Shown here in pieces: positions 46,423 to 59,637 of a stretch of 64,000 nucleotides of DNA. This DNA is from Drechmeria coniospora (lineage: Eukaryota; Ascomycota; Sordariomycetes; Hypocreales; Ophiocordycipitaceae): positions 6,506,520 to 6,570,519 of the forward strand of contig NC_054389.1 in NCBI RefSeq assembly GCF_001625195.1. The letters run 5' to 3'. Made by a program: the position numbers and the translations under genes. The notes below the pieces were generated by a model, which searched no databases, was not told the origin of the DNA, and saw only the letters and a program-made list of their open reading frames with translations. Each line of letters opens with the position of its first letter. Positions within the stretch are counted from its first letter, which is position 1.

Positions 46423-48159
46423 TCATATCTTTTGCGTTTCTCGGCCGTACGCCTTCGCTATGCTGCGACCGATGGACTCGCCGCTCCAATATGCGCCAGT
46501 GGCCGTGCCGAGCGCCACGAATGGAGCCGTGTGCTCTCCTGCCAGCCAAAAACCTTGATCGGGGATACCCTCACGCATGACTTTGATATCCTCGTCGCCT
46601 TCTAATAGACCGGCTTGAAAGTTGCTGTAGGACCCGTAGCCGGCCAGTTCGTCGTGGAGCCAGTCGGTGGTGGTGCAGCCGTTGGGGCGACAGTCAGCAG
46701 AAGTCTCCGAATAGTGTGGAAGTCGGGAGTAGTAGGGCTTAAAGAAATCAAGGAGAAACCGTTCCCTCTTGACGGGGTCTTGCATCTCGCGCGCCTTGGA
46801 GGTCAGGTGCTTTGACTGTTCGCCAAAGAGGTAGAAGAGGATGGTCGGATGCGAGGTTTTAGCATCGAGGCTGGCCATTTCGACGGCCTCCAGACTCCAT
46901 CTGTCAGGGTTCGAGTCCGAGGCGTAGTTGGGAGACAGCCACTGGGCAAACCCCTGGACCTTGCGGTCGTCGGCTCCGGCTCCGTCACCCGACAGCCAAA
47001 ATGGTTTGAGAAAGCTGATGTAGACCTGCAGTAGTCAGCGAGGTGCGACTTTGATGGCGCCCGCAGGCCGTACCTTTTCAAGGCAGCCGTAGCCGATGGC
47101 GTCGATGGCTTTGGCGAGACGTGCCGGCAGAGGGGGTTGAAAGGCGGAGAGGTTTCGCTTCAACCAGCCTAGCGGACAGGTCACGACGATCTCATCAAAC
47201 GACAATACCTGACCGCTCTCGAGTGCAACACCGACTTTGCGCTTGCCCTCCTGTCCGTATTGTATCCTTTTCGCCTTGGAATTGTACCTGATTTCCGCCT
47301 TGGAAAGCGCTGGCCTGGCGACAGCATCGAGTATACTCTTGTAGGTTCCCGGGCAGAAGAGATTCTCTGCTGACTGTCAGTCCCGAGCGATAGCCGGCTT
47401 CGGGACTCAGGTACCTCCTTCGATGCATTCTTCCAGCCAAAAGTACTTGAGGCTCTGCCGCGACACCGGGCTCCCAACAAAAGCACCCCACAGCTCCGAC
47501 ATCTGGAGAATAATCTTCCGCCTCCGGAGAAAGTCGGGCTCTGTGTCGGGGATGACGTCGACCACTCGCTTCTGGAAAAAGTCCGACAGCGTCTCGTCGG
47601 GGCGAATATCGGCGCTGAGTGTGTTGGAGTGCTTGAATGCGTCCAGGATAATTCCCCACATGACACCGGCGAGCTTCTCTCCCTCGTCGGGCTGGAAGAG
47701 GTTGCCAGACTCGTCGAAGATGCATGCCCTCGCATCCCAGCTTCCCACGGGCGTATTTGTTTCCCTGGCGAGGTCAAGGATCGGATTGTCCGTGGTCCCA
47801 TGGATCCAGTTTGGCCCACCGTCTACCAGATGGCCGTTCTTCAGCCTCTGCTGGCACACACGGCCGCCGATGCGATCTCGGCCTTCGATAATGGTGACGA
47901 TGAAGCCGTGCTCGAGGAGAATGTCGGCGCAGCGTAGTCCTGCGAAGCCGGCGCCGATGATGCCTACGTGCGGTGTCGAGGTAGAGTCGCGGTTCCTGCG
48001 CTACAAGAACACTCTGTGAGCGGAGCCTGAACTTTGCCATGACGATATTACCGACGCAACGGATCCGATGGCTGCCTTTGACGTACAGAGGATGATGACA
48101 TGATTGGGCGCCGGCGACAAGGGGGACTGTACCTGATCAAGGGCGTCCGCGTTGGCCAT
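46423..48159 (-). CDS. Flavin-containing amine oxidase (polyamine-oxidase-like)
   Basis: Exons 48159-48133, 48000-47415, 47369-47074 and 47025-46423 give 503 aa. The FAD-binding motif HVGIIGAGFAGLRCADILLEHGFIVTIIEGRDRIGGRV begins at about residue 20 and is followed by LVDGGPNWIHGTTDNPI, the flavin/substrate entry block of polyamine and related monoamine oxidases. The C-terminal flavin block is FWLAGEHTAPFVALGTATGAYWSGESIG. YGCLEKVYISFLKPFW is restored by splicing. The first exon is only 27 bases (MANADALDQ) and is the least certain part of the model. Relatives oxidise spermine or other amines to aldehyde and peroxide, but substrate cannot be told here. No peroxisomal PTS1 is seen (C-terminus TQKI). 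Confidence 0.88.
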
Positions 48160-50279
48160 GTCGTGCGACGGATGGCTGCAGGTAGGGGCAGGGCAAGCGA
48201 GGAGGTGAGCGGAAATCAAGTCCTGATAGATCTTGGACGAGCTGCGATGGGAAGGGCTGGTGAAGCACATGGGGAAGGCATCCATGGCCTTGAACTGGCC
48301 TGGAGTCGGAGTGGAGATTCCTGTGGAATGCCATGGTGACTATTAGCTAGTGCTCTACGGAGCACAGTACTCGGTAGGATACTCCTCGGTAGGCACGAGG
48401 TATTCAGTAGGTACTAGCCACTGCGAGCCGGTACCGGCGTCGGTACCGAGACTCCAGGCCGCACATACCTAATGGCCTTTCCGTGAGGACAGGCAGCAGC
48501 AATGAAAGGTCCGATATGCTTCTGAAGCAGCAGGCTGATCATTACTTGGCAATAAAGTCGGTAGGTGGGTAGTAGCTACTCGTACCCACGCATGTGAGGA
48601 GTATGTACGGAGTAAGTAGCAAGAGGTTGGACATGATTGTGAGGGATAGATGCTAAATAAACAAGGAGATGGCACAGTCACGAGACTGCCTCATCGACGC
48701 CAGTAGGAACGCAGGCCAGGGCCGTAGCTCATTAGCGCTTTCGGTTCAGGTGACAGGATCGAGCGCATGTACAGCCGCCCAAAAATACTCCATTGTCACG
48801 CACCGGAGAAGTCGAGAGGAATTGAAGAGGCGGGAACGTACAGTTGACGGTTATTATTGCGAACAAATCTGACGTAGCACTACTAGCTACCGATGGAGTA
48901 ATAGGTACTAGGTACTATGTAATAGTAGTTGTACAAGAGCCAACGGGACCTACATGGTGACGTGCCTGCAGTGCGATGGACCAAGGGATATTGGCACTGA
49001 ACATGCTCTATTCTGGAACATCGTGGTACCGTTCATGTACTTGTGTTATGTACACCAAGTCCTCTACAGCAACTATTACTGCACCATCAACGACGGCACC
49101 CTGGTGCTACATGTTAGGGGTGGTACTTGGGTACTAACATTGGTACCTAGTGGTCACAAGAAGTACAGTACTGCACATAAAATTCCTACTGGTACCTTCA
49201 GTACCTACCTAGGTACCTACAGTACATTAGTACTCTACTACTTTGGTGCTTAGGCACCTGGCACTACAGTACAGTGAGTGGTTCGTGTCAACACAAAGGT
49301 ATTGTCTGCAATCCCCAGTCGCGATGCACACACATACAAGACGTGCGAGTTCGGTCAGCCCAACCGCGTGGCAATTGTGGAATGAAATGCAAACAAACAT
49401 CGAATCCCTGTCGAAAGCCAATCTTTTCCGCCTTTGCACTTGTACTCACAGCCGACACATGATTGCTCCTGGACATCGCCATGATGGAATACTTTGCGCA
49501 CAATCTGCGGAGATCATGTGTTCCAGTGGCTGTTTGGGAGCGACTCCAATCGAACAGTAGTACTAGGTTAGTACTAGGTACTAAGGTATCTTCAGCCTCT
49601 ACGCAGTGAGTACAAGTACATTCGCGTGCATGTATAGCGCCGTAGCGAAGCGTAGTACGCAGTACTCCGTATTGCGATTGTAAATTTGCCTGGTGTGTTG
49701 CAGCTTACGTAGGTGCCATATACTCACTACTAAGGTACTGTAAGTGTACTGCATTAGTAGGCCGTGTCGCAGTACAGTCAGTGTGCTTGTACTTGCACAC
49801 GGCAAGTAATTATTAGGCGGCTGCTGGAAACGAGTGGGTCAGGGGCCATCAGGCTCGTGATGCCCTGGTGCCTGTGCCCCACGTAGGTGTTCTTCCTGAC
49901 GGGACCCCTGCTTGCCGCTGTGACGTGGATCCGTCACCAGCTCGGTGCCCGTCCCAACTCATCCGTCACACCCTCAACCTTCCACCGCATCCCGCCAGCG
50001 GCGACCGATCACGCCCATCATCCCCCCAACTACGCGCCGCCTCCCCAATCTCACCATCCTTCTCCTCTCGCTCCTTCGCCGCGAGCGGCTCATCGTCGTC
50101 CCCTCTCGGTTCCGCCCCTCAACCCTCGCGCCATGTCCTGACGAGTTTCTTGCCCCATCATGATCTTCGTCCCCGCATCTGGCCGAGGGTCTGTTGATAT
50201 CTTGTTGGCAGTGCGTTCCCGCCACTTGTGAGGTCGGCCATCACAAACTCCCTCTCGGTCCAAGCGGCCAGCCGCCACC
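48160..50279. other. Gene-free region between amine oxidase and ATG2
   Basis: No gene is recognised. The parts 48340-48620, 48880-49270 and 49560-49810 carry GGTACCTAC, AGTACTAGGTAC and GTACTCCGTA words. The last 350 bases are rich in C/T (CCATCCTTCTCCTCTCG) and fit the ATG2 promoter and leader. Confidence 0.5.
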
Positions 50280-53200
50280 ATGGCTGCCTTCTTCCAGTCC
50301 TTCCGAACCTCGAGCATGCCCAAGAGGCTGCTTCGCTATGCCCTCTCGCGCCTCGAGATCCTCGACGCCGAGGCCCTCGATGTGGAGAATCTCGACTTTG
50401 CCCTCGGCAGGAACACCGTCTTCGAGTTCAAGGATGTCGCCATAAAACTCAAGGTATACCGATGCCCCGGCACGCCCTTGCCTCGGCAAGCTCCTGCTGA
50501 CCACCCGCAGCGGCTTGAGAAGCTTCTCAAGCTTCCCGCCACCTTCAAACTGCAAAGAGCCAAAGTCCTGCTGCTTCGAGTCACCATCCCCATGGATTTC
50601 TACACGAGCCCCATCATCATCGAGATCGACGGTGTTGATGTGAGGCTCGCCATCGTCGGATCCGACGCTCAACCCCCGACGGCGCCCGCTCCCCAAGACG
50701 ACGCCGACGCCGTGCCCAATACCGTCGACCTTGCCCAGTCGTTCCTGCAGACGCAGCCCTCCTCGGAGAGGAAACAGCTGGAAGAGGCTCTGGTGGCGGA
50801 GACGCATGATCTTGCCGCCTCCGTCTCCGTCAGCGATGACGGCAGCGAAGACGAACCGGCCTATGGCACCGGCCAGGCCCTGTCGTTGCCCGACTTTCTC
50901 GCCGGCTTTTTGCAAGGCATAATTGACAGGATGCAGATCAGCATCAAGGGCGTCAGCTTCCAGCTCGACATGGAGGTACCATCCGACGTTAGCGTCACCT
51001 CCATCGACCCAGTGTCAGTCCAGCTTGCTCTCGAGACCATCCAGGTTGAGGGGGTCACCACGACAATCCGAACCGACGGAGAGGAGCATCGGCCAGTTTC
51101 CATCCCGAAAGAGGGCAAACGTCTGGTCTCCCTGGCGAACATTCGTGCGTATCTGATATTGGAAGCCAATGTATTCTCCGTCTTCAGCAGGTGTCCCTCG
51201 ATCGCTTCACCCTCGGTCACATCCTCTCCGATTATGACGCGAAATCCGCCATCGAGACAATGCAGCTCATTATCGCAGGGAAGCTTTCGCGAGCAGCCTA
51301 TGGTCTCTCTTCAGCAGAGTTTCCGAGAGCATCTCTCCGACGAGGGGGAATCGTTCGATACCAAACACCGGCTTGCCGACAGCGAGGATGCGCTTGGCAT
51401 CCCGTACGACTTTTACGAGAGCAGAGAGGCCGACGATGATAGCCCGCCCACCCCGCGGCTTTCTGCTCTCCACGATTCAGTGTTGCCGGACGATTCCCTA
51501 TTTCACTCCACTTTTAATGCCGCTCCTCAATCTTCATCCTCCGGAACCTTTCGTGAGGAGCAGATGCAGGATGCTCTAATTCCGGAGACTTTGAGGTTAA
51601 GCCTCGGTCAGGATCCCCCCCCGAGACGTATGTATGCCGAACCAGCGGAAAGTAGCCATGGTCAGCCACAGTCTCCCACAGCAGAGAACACGTCCAAAAC
51701 AAGCTCATCCTCCGAAGCAAGCCCCACGGCCGATCTCGCAGAGTCCCGTCTATACACTCACGAGGAAGCGGAGAGCATGTATATGAGCGCCTTCTCCAGT
51801 GCAGAGAATCTCCCGTCAATGGCGTCGCGCCTTGTGTCGAATGCCGGAGAATTGGGAGACGTGACGCCGACGTCGCCAGCTATGCCTGGAGCTTGGGGTG
51901 ACGAGCCGGAAGGACACATGCCGAAAAGGCGCGTGCCACCGCCGATGCTCGAGTCGGAGACTCCTCTCCCAGGTGCGCGACAGGTTGTCGCAAGCGGCCC
52001 GGAAAGTGCAGGTTCCTCGCCTGCATTTAGCAAGGCTTCTATTGCGCGAGCACCCGCCCCCGAACCTGTGCCGTCTGCATATGAAGGGCCTCATGACGAT
52101 TTTGCAACACCAAAAGGGCCAACCCGTGTCGCCAAGGAAATACTGTCTCTCAAAAGCGCATCCATCTACATACCTTCGCATCATCAATCTGTTCCAGTTC
52201 AGACGACATCGGAATCGATTGCCCATCTGTCACAGACTCTGGGAACGTCAATTTTCCCCCAGGCTCCAGGCGCCTTCTCCGTCCATCGCCCTGCACCCTC
52301 TGTCGACGAATTGACGGCGGCACAGCCCACTTCGGAAGCAGTCCATGACGGGACCTTGGAGGTGCTGCTCTCCCCTCTCGCCGTCAGCTTTGATGCCTCA
52401 GTGGGTTTCCTGCTCGCCATGGTCTTTGACAGACTCCTCAAGGCCGCCAAGGATGGATTTCCGGCGTCGGATAACTCTCTCCATGACCCGCAAAAGAACC
52501 CCCCCCGAGCAGCTCCGGAAATAAAGGTCCAAGTCGAGGAGATCTCACTCAACTTCCTGAATCGCCTCGGCGGTGTTGCCGACACATCGGAGCGCTACCT
52601 AGACCCCTCCGCTTTCATATTCGACCAGGACGTTCTGCTGAACGCCACGATGCGGAATCTTGATGTATCTATCGCTCCAGTAGCCCTGACTTCAACTGCC
52701 ACAGGCTGCAAAGCACCAGACCGAGAGGCTGTCGTGACCAAGGTGGGCGTGGAAAAGTTTCGTTTCGGCTACGCCAGCGGTGATCTGGTATCTTTTGATA
52801 GCGAGAGACCCATGAGCACCTCAGTGAGGGACACGTTTCTTTCCACCGGACACGACATTGGCATCAAAATGGTGCAGACGGCCACGTCGACCTCCATTGA
52901 CGTTGAGACGCTACCACTCGTCGTTCAGATCGACCTGCAACGTCTGGATGAGACCTTTGGCTGGTTTGGTGGACTGAGCAGCTTTCTTAATATGAACGTA
53001 TCGAAGACTTACCCCTCACCGACCACAAAATCTGTCGCAACACCGGCGCAGAGGAGAGGTGTTCACTTCGAGACACCCATCGACCCCGAGGACAAGTCCG
53101 CAACGGCTCAAAACAAGGTCAACGTCCGCATCGGAGGTGCCCTCGTTGAGCTTGTGGGTAGAGATTGTAGCGTGGCGGCCGAGACGAACGCCATCAAACT

Positions 53201-56200
53201 CGTCAGCCGCGACGAAGGCATCGGCGTTGCCTGCAGTCATATCCGTGTCTCCGGACCGTACCTGAAGAATTCTCTCGCCGAGCCGGCTATCGCAACAGAG
53301 GTCGGTGGTGTGCGGTTGGAGTTTCTTGTGCCTCCCAAAGACAGGGATCTGGAGAAGCTGCTGGAGCTCATTATTCCTTCAAAGGTCAAATTCGACGTGG
53401 GGAGCGACGAGATTATGGTCGACACACTGCTCCGGCAGCGACGAAAGGGATCTGTCCTCCGAGTCACACTCGAAACGGTCAACGTCAAGGTGAGGCATCT
53501 GGGCCTGCTCTCGCCGGCACTCCCGAACCTGGCAGAGGAAATTGCCAAGCTGTCAGCCGTGGCAAAGTATCTACCTGAAGACGACCGTCCCGGCCTCCTC
53601 ACACTGAGCACGCTTCAAAAGGTGGTCGTTGGCGTCGATGTCGGAGGCAGAGTTGGCCACGTTGGTGCCGAGCTCCGAGACTTTGAGATCGCGCACATTT
53701 CGGTGCCGTCGCTTGTTGCTGTCGCCGTCGGCGCCGTGTCCGTTCGGCGGAACAAAACAGAGGAGCTCATCAGTTCGCCATCGTTCGATAGTCCGACGGA
53801 GTCACATGACAAGGCACCCATCCTTATGGCCCGGATGATCGGGGACGAAATGGAACCTACCGTCAAGCTGAAACTGTACGAAGTACGGATCGAGTATCGA
53901 GTGCCTACTGTCATGGACGTGCTTGGCCTCGCCGAAGATGCTACCCCACAGGACTTTGAGGCGGGACTGGCTGCCTCTGTAGCTAGCCTTGGTGATCGGG
54001 CGCAAAGCTTCATCCGGCGGCCTCATTCGCCGACCATTGGAGATGTCAAACCGAGCAAACCGATGACGCTCGACGTTGGCTTGCGCGACTGCCTCATTGG
54101 CCTGAACCCGCTGGATTTGACGTCGAAGATGGTGGTGGCCCTGACGGAAGCGCACCTGCAGACGACGTTGCCCAAGGACGGCAAAACGACCGTGACAATG
54201 GATATCAACAAGGCATCGATACTCCTGACGGACGACGTGTCTCAGATTGGATCTGGCGCCGCATCTCCGGAAGCGAGACGTCTGTCGCTGTCCGCCGTCT
54301 CCGCTCAGGTTGCCGACATGTGCGCCAAGGGATTCGTAAACATTTGCTACATCTCATCCGCAAGCGTTGCCGCAAGGGTGAAGCCTGCAACTGACGGCAG
54401 CGACGGTAAACAAGTCGAAGTGGATCTGCGAGATGACTTGCTCGTGCTCGAGACTTGCGCCGACTCGACCCAGACCCTCATCACTCTCGCAAACGCGTTG
54501 AAGCCGCCCACGCCCCCGATAAAGGGAAACAAATATCGGACCAAGGTGGTCCCTATGCAGGATCTCTTGGCATCCATATCCGCCGAGGCATTTGGGAAGC
54601 CGGAAGGCGAGTACGACTTTGACCAAGATTTTGCCGGAGCGCAAGAAATGGCAGGCAGTGACTCGGACCTCGGTTATGGAAACGACTCGTTGCATGTCGA
54701 ATCGCAATACTACGGTGAGGGATCCGTCGCCGAAGAGCTTTTTGACGCAACGAGCGACTCTGGCATGCAGGATACGGCAGAAGGGGTGTTGCTCACTGGC
54801 TTTGATCGCTCTCACAGCACATCGTCCGAGCAAGACAGCGACGGCCTGGTAATCCATGAGGACTTTTACGGACATGACGAAAGCGGCTCGTCCCACCCTC
54901 CCAAGCTATGGAACTCGAACATGAACACATACGATGAAGCGCCGGAGAGTCTCGTCGTCGCGAGCCCCCTCAAAGTCTCCGTTCGGGACGTCCATGTCAT
55001 CTGGAACCTCTTCGACGGCTACGACTGGGCTCATACGCGTGATGTCATATCCAAGGCAGTTGAGGATGTCGAGTTCCAGGCTACCGAGCGGCAATCGCGT
55101 GGCGGTCTGCAGGCCTACGAGGAAGAGAACGAAGATGAGGAGACGATTGGCGACTTTTTGTTCAACTCCATTTACATTGGCATACCCGCGAACCGTGATC
55201 CTCGCGAGCTCACCCGCGCAATCAACGAGGGACTCAACGACAACACTACAGATACCGAGTCGGTTGCGACGACGGCCTTTACCGCCGTCACAAACAAGTC
55301 CGCCCGACGGCAACCGAGGGCGAGGCGCCTGAGGCTCAACCGCAGCAAGCATCACAAGATCACGTTTGAGCTGCAGGGGTTAAGCGTCGACATGGTCACT
55401 TTCCCGTCGGAATCGGAGTCCGAGACGCTAAGCAGCATCGATGTTCGGATCCAAGCTCTTGATATATTTGACCACGTGCCGACGTCAACATGGAAAAAGT
55501 TTGCCACGTACGATCAGGATCAGGGCGAGCGGGAGTTGGGCAGTAGCATGGTGCACCTCGAGATACTGAATGTGCGGCCCCTTCCGGAGCTGGTGGCGGC
55601 GGAAATCATCCTGCGCGCGACTTTACTGCCGTTGCGGCTGCACGTGGACCAAGACGCCCTCGACTTCATCACCCGCTTCTTCGAGTTCAAGGACGACAAG
55701 ATGCCGGTCCATGCGTCTCCGAGTGACATTCCGTTCGTTCAGCGAGCAGAGATCAACGATGTGCCCGTAAAGCTGGACTTCAAGCCAAAGCGAGTCGACT
55801 ATGCCGGATTGCGGTCGGGTCACACCACGGAATTTATGAACTTTGTCGTGCTCGAAGAGTCGCGCATGGTGCTACGGCACGTCATCATCTATGGAGTCTC
55901 GGGCTTCGACCGCCTGGGCAAGACGCTCAACGACATATGGATGCCCGACGTCAGAAACAATCAGTTACCGGGTGTCGTGGCCGGCCTCGCGCCCGTCCGC
56001 TCCCTGGTCAACATTGGGAGCGGTTTCCGAGACCTGGTCGAGATTCCTCTGCGGGAGTACCAAAAAGATGGCCGTGTGATCCGCAGCATTTCAAAGGGAG
56101 CGGCGGCCTTTGCGCGAACGACGGGCACGGAGCTCGTCAAGCTGGGGGCGAAGCTTGCCGTCGGCACACAGTACGCGCTCCAGGGCGCTGAGGAGATGCT

Positions 56201-56616
56201 TATGGACAAGCGGCAGGACGTGCAAGGCAGTTGGGAGGATGGCGACCTCGACGCCGAGGACCGGAAGCAGATATCGCTCTACGCAGACCAACCGACGGGC
56301 GTGTTGCAGGGCCTTCGTGGTGGCTTCCGGTCACTCACGCGCGACGTGAACTTGGCACGCGATGCCATAATTGCCGTACCCGGCGAGGTCATGGAGAGCC
56401 AATCGGCGACGGGACTCGCGAAGGCCGTGTGGAAGAGGGCGCCAACCATCATCTTCCGGCCCGCCGTCGGCGTGACCAAGGTTTTTGGGCAGACGCTGAT
56501 GGGAGCGACCAACTCGATCGACCCACACAACAGAAGACGGATCGGCGAGGTAAGCTTACACTGCAGGGAGCGCCTCTTCATTTGTTGCTAACCAGGATCA
56601 GAAATACAAGCATTGA
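50280..56616 (+). CDS. ATG2: Autophagy-related protein 2, lipid-transfer protein
   Basis: Exons 50280-50453, 50511-56549 and 56596-56616 give 2077 aa, a normal length. Atg2 is a rod-shaped lipid-transfer protein that, with Atg9 and Atg18, moves phospholipid from ER to the growing autophagosome. The N-terminus (FRTSSMPKRLLRYALSRLEILDAEALDVENLDFALGRNTVFEFKDVAIKLK) is the chorein domain shared with Vps13, and splicing restores [44 protein letters not shown]. A long Ser-rich, probably disordered region (about residues 280-650) follows. The C-terminus has the ATG2_C segment: LKLDFKPKRVDYAGLRSGHTTEFMNFVVLEESRMVLRHVIIYGVSGFDRLGKTLNDIWMPD, LVNIGSGFRDLVEIPLREY. The first intron (57 bp) has no stop and keeps frame, so it is easily missed. 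The last exon is seven codons (DQKYKH and stop). Confidence 0.96.
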
Positions 56617-56873
56617 CAACGGTTATCGTGAGGCTGACGGAGCGTCCCGCGTCGAGTGCAGGTTGAACGGGCAGGGTACGTACGGGCGCGAACGTTTGTG
56701 GTTTCATATTCCTCGATGACCATTGCACGGAGTTGGGCGATGCGCATGTTGATTTCGTGCAAGCTGATCAAGTGACATCAACAACCGAAACAGGGCTACT
56801 GTCGGTTGGCGTGTGCATGTACCTTGCCATGATATGGTTGGAATTATTATTACGATTTGCATGTCGACGGATA

Positions 56874-57908
56874 TTAGAACCCGTCATCGGAAATGTTCCT
56901 TTTACTCTCATCCGCCTTTCGACTGCTGTTCAGGTCCACCCACCACTTGTGCGTCTCCTCGGTACCCGTCCACTCCCCATTGTCGTCGATCTCGTTCCAC
57001 GGCTTGGGGCTCAGGATGAAGTGCAGGTTTTTCACTTGATCATCGCGCCAGATGGCATCATGCACACCCGGCCAGCGCAGTGTTTTGAGGGCATTGTATA
57101 TGTACGGTAGGGCGACCCAGCGACCCCGATATAGGTCCGAGAGCAGCGACTGGTCGGCAAAGTCCATGTTGATGGCGTCGGCTTCCATGTGATCAAGTAT
57201 TTGCTTGTACAGCACAGCCGACGGGTTCACCACTTGCAGGCCGCCGTTCATGAAGCCCAGCGGGCCGGCATCAGGGTCGGCACCGACGGTCTGAGCGGCG
57301 TCGGGGTCGGCGTGCTGCGAGGTGAAAGCGCAGTTTTGGGGGACCCAGTTGCTTGGGTAGTGCTTCTTACGGAGGGGGTTGCAGACGCAGGCATGGCCGG
57401 CGGCAAAGACGCGGGTGCTCGTCGTCATGTCGCCAGTCTCGCTCAGATGCGGGTCGTCGAGCTCAAGGTCCATGAGCTCATCCATGTTGCGCAGGACAAG
57501 CATGTCGGAGTCGAGCTGGACGACACGACGATATTCCGTCAGCGAGAATGGCGTGAGCTTGGTCCAGCAGTCGTAGAATCGAGGGTCATTGGAGTAGTCC
57601 TTGCCTGCGGCGGGCAGGAGGTAGGGGACATGCTGTGCGGGGATGCCACGGGCGGCGAGGGCGGCAAGGCCTGCGGCAGGGAAGGAGTCTGTGTATAGGG
57701 CGACGAGGGGAAATGCAGATTGCACGCGCCGGAGAGAGTATTCGAGAGTGAGAAGACCGGGAAGATAGTCGAGGTTGGTGATGAGTGTGGTCCAGACTAA
57801 TGTCTCGTCAGCAGCGGGCATCAGTCACGCAACTTTCCACCTCAATCTCCGTCCGGATTTGGCGGTACCTTTGTCCGAATCGACGACGCGGATACGACGC
57901 TCCGCCAT
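56874..57908 (-). CDS. Glycosyltransferase family 8 protein (glycogenin/galactinol-synthase-like)
   Basis: Exons 57908-57869 and 57796-56874 give 320 aa. The GT8 fold is clear: KVWTTLITNLDYLPGLLTLEYSLRRV at the start, LVALYTDSFP, DCWTKLTPFSLTEYRRVVQLDSDMLVLRNMDELMDL with the metal-binding DSD (109-111), FMNGGLQVVNPS and ADQSLLSDLYRGRWVALPYIYNALKTLRW, then HFILSPKPWNE. Members transfer sugar from a UDP or similar donor with retention; this short type lacks the long tail of true glycogenin, and the acceptor is unknown. With the 40-base first exon the protein starts MAERRIRVVDSDKVWTT. A simpler model would start at an ATG at 57821 (MPAADETLVWTT); I prefer the spliced one because it gives the usual KVWTTLITN start with clean splice signals. 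No signal peptide. Confidence 0.87.
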
Positions 57909-59379
57909 GTCAGGAAGATGCTTCTCGGCGTGCTGCGCTGCTCTATGGTCACTTGCACAAGAGTAGGCCTCGTGAGAATGGCGCAGAAAGTTGGAAAGTG
58001 ACGTCGATTTTGGGTGGTGGGGCGAGGTCCGGGCCGATGTGGACGCGGGGAAGCCAGCAATCGGTCAGCCAACCTATCAGGGCGCTGCCTACCCTACACC
58101 CCGACCACCTCTGGTTGCTTTCGACCGAACGGCCTGTCGCTTGATTCTACTTTCGTTGGCCAGCGACTTCCGACTCCCAGACTTCAGGGCCATCATTGTC
58201 CCATGCTTTTCGTATTCGACATGGATGATGAGGCGGGGAAGTGAGAGGCTCTAGTCGGCACTCCTCGTGTAAGCCGCCATCCCTCCCCCTCTCCTCCCAT
58301 CCCTTGGATAACTGGGTGATAATGAATGGCGAGAAGAACGCTTCCCCTCCCAAGCTTACTGGGGCCAAAATTCAAGGGCTCCAAGGGCTTTCTATTGAAT
58401 TCGCCACCGTCAGACCGATGATTATGTTCACGCATGTGGTGGTGTCATGTCCAATTCCTATGACCTGCAACTGCCCAGAAGCAGCGCCTGCGGCGCTGTG
58501 CCTGTCGGTTGACAAGCATTGGTCTAGAAGTTGTGGCTGCCGTTAGGACACAAGGCGTTGCAGCTGGTTCATACAACAGGAAAGGATCAGCTTCGTCTTG
58601 ACTGGGGCGAGAATAAGCGTTTGCCTACATATCCATGGCAGGGTACGCCGTTTGGACGATCCGCGAAAGAGTTGAGAACATGTATGAATTCACTTATTTC
58701 TTTTGGGGACACTGCCATAAGGACATTAAAGAACCCAAACAGTTATCGTGACAGCAAGTAGTTGTCGATTGGCTTTGCTACAGCGTCATGGCGAGTTCTA
58801 CACCGGCGTTGCAGAAAACTCGTTGGATCTTTTACGATGTATTCTTGCATGCATTATTGGTGGCGTCTGCGGTGCAACCTCATGCCATGGGAACGTCGCG
58901 GCACATCACCTGCCACGATATTTTAGTTCATGGCCGTGTCCGCCGCCGACGAGCCGTTTCATGTGAAGTTAGGGGCGGATTATGGCATACGAGAAGTCAT
59001 GGATTACAGCATCTAGACATACAGAAAGTACTGGAGTGAGACAGTTGTAGGGCTGTCATGACATTCTCATGCATCGCAGGCTCAGCCGCACCGTCAGCAT
59101 GGACAGTCTGACAGCAAGTCGCGTCTCGGAACGCTCGCAGCGAATAATTAGAAGAAAACGAAGAGGCAGACCCAAGAGAGAGGTATGCTTTGCTACATGC
59201 AAACCAAGTATGCAGTGGGCTGAATATAAAATTCGCTGATGCCCTGCTCAAACTAATATTTGCTCACTAACCAACAGATTCGAACAAGCCATCGTATCAA
59301 CCAGTTTTCAGTGACTACTAGTTACAATCCATATAGCGTCCGGTTTTCTACACAACCATTACTAGCCGCAATAGAAGCC
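57909..59379. other. Gene-free region, divergent promoters
   Basis: No supported gene. It contains upstream sequence of the GT8 gene on the left and of the cysteine-rich secreted protein on the right. Confidence 0.5.
59225..59230 (+). promoter_or_regulatory. TATA box of the cysteine-rich secreted protein gene
   Basis: TATAAA lies 155 bases before the start codon, close to the spacing seen for the other small secreted protein gene at 45 kb. Confidence 0.45.
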
Positions 59380-59637
59380 ATGAAGTTCGGATTCAGCCTT
59401 CTGCTCCTCGCCTCTGCTTCTGGAGGCGTCTTGGCTGAGAGCCTGCCCGAACTGGTCAGCGCCGATGAACACGGTCCCGCTTCCGCCAAGGGCGGGCTCA
59501 GCGTCCAGGCATGCCCGCCGAGATTTCCGCGGAGATGCCCTATCAACAACCTTTGCTGCCGCACTTCCAAGTGCTGCCCGCTGTCTTGCTGCAAGGAGAC
59601 GGCGCGGTACTGCCTCCATGGCCACTGCTACCGCTAA
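59380..59637 (+). CDS. Small cysteine-rich secreted protein
   Basis: A single exon encodes 85 aa. The signal peptide is MKFGFSLLLLASASGGVLA. A short linker (ESLPELVSADEHGPASAKGG) follows, possibly a propeptide, and then a compact domain with ten cysteines: C-x7-C-x5-CC-x4-CC-x3-CC-x6-C-x4-C. The spacing would allow five disulfides, a knottin-like small fold. I do not recognise a named family. Proteins of this build in fungi are often effectors, antimicrobial peptides or surface proteins; none of these is shown here. An in-frame extension upstream to 59260 exists, but the chosen ATG directly precedes the signal peptide and has a good context. It lies between the GT8 gene and the prenyltransferase gene. 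Confidence 0.8.
   Translation: MKFGFSLLLLASASGGVLAESLPELVSADEHGPASAKGGLSVQACPPRFPRRCPINNLCCRTSKCCPLSCCKETARYCLHGHCYR

Noticed and set aside
982..48159. Functional link between antizyme and the polyamine-oxidase-like gene
   Set aside because: Both relate to polyamines, but they lie 45 kb apart with many unrelated genes between, so position gives no support.
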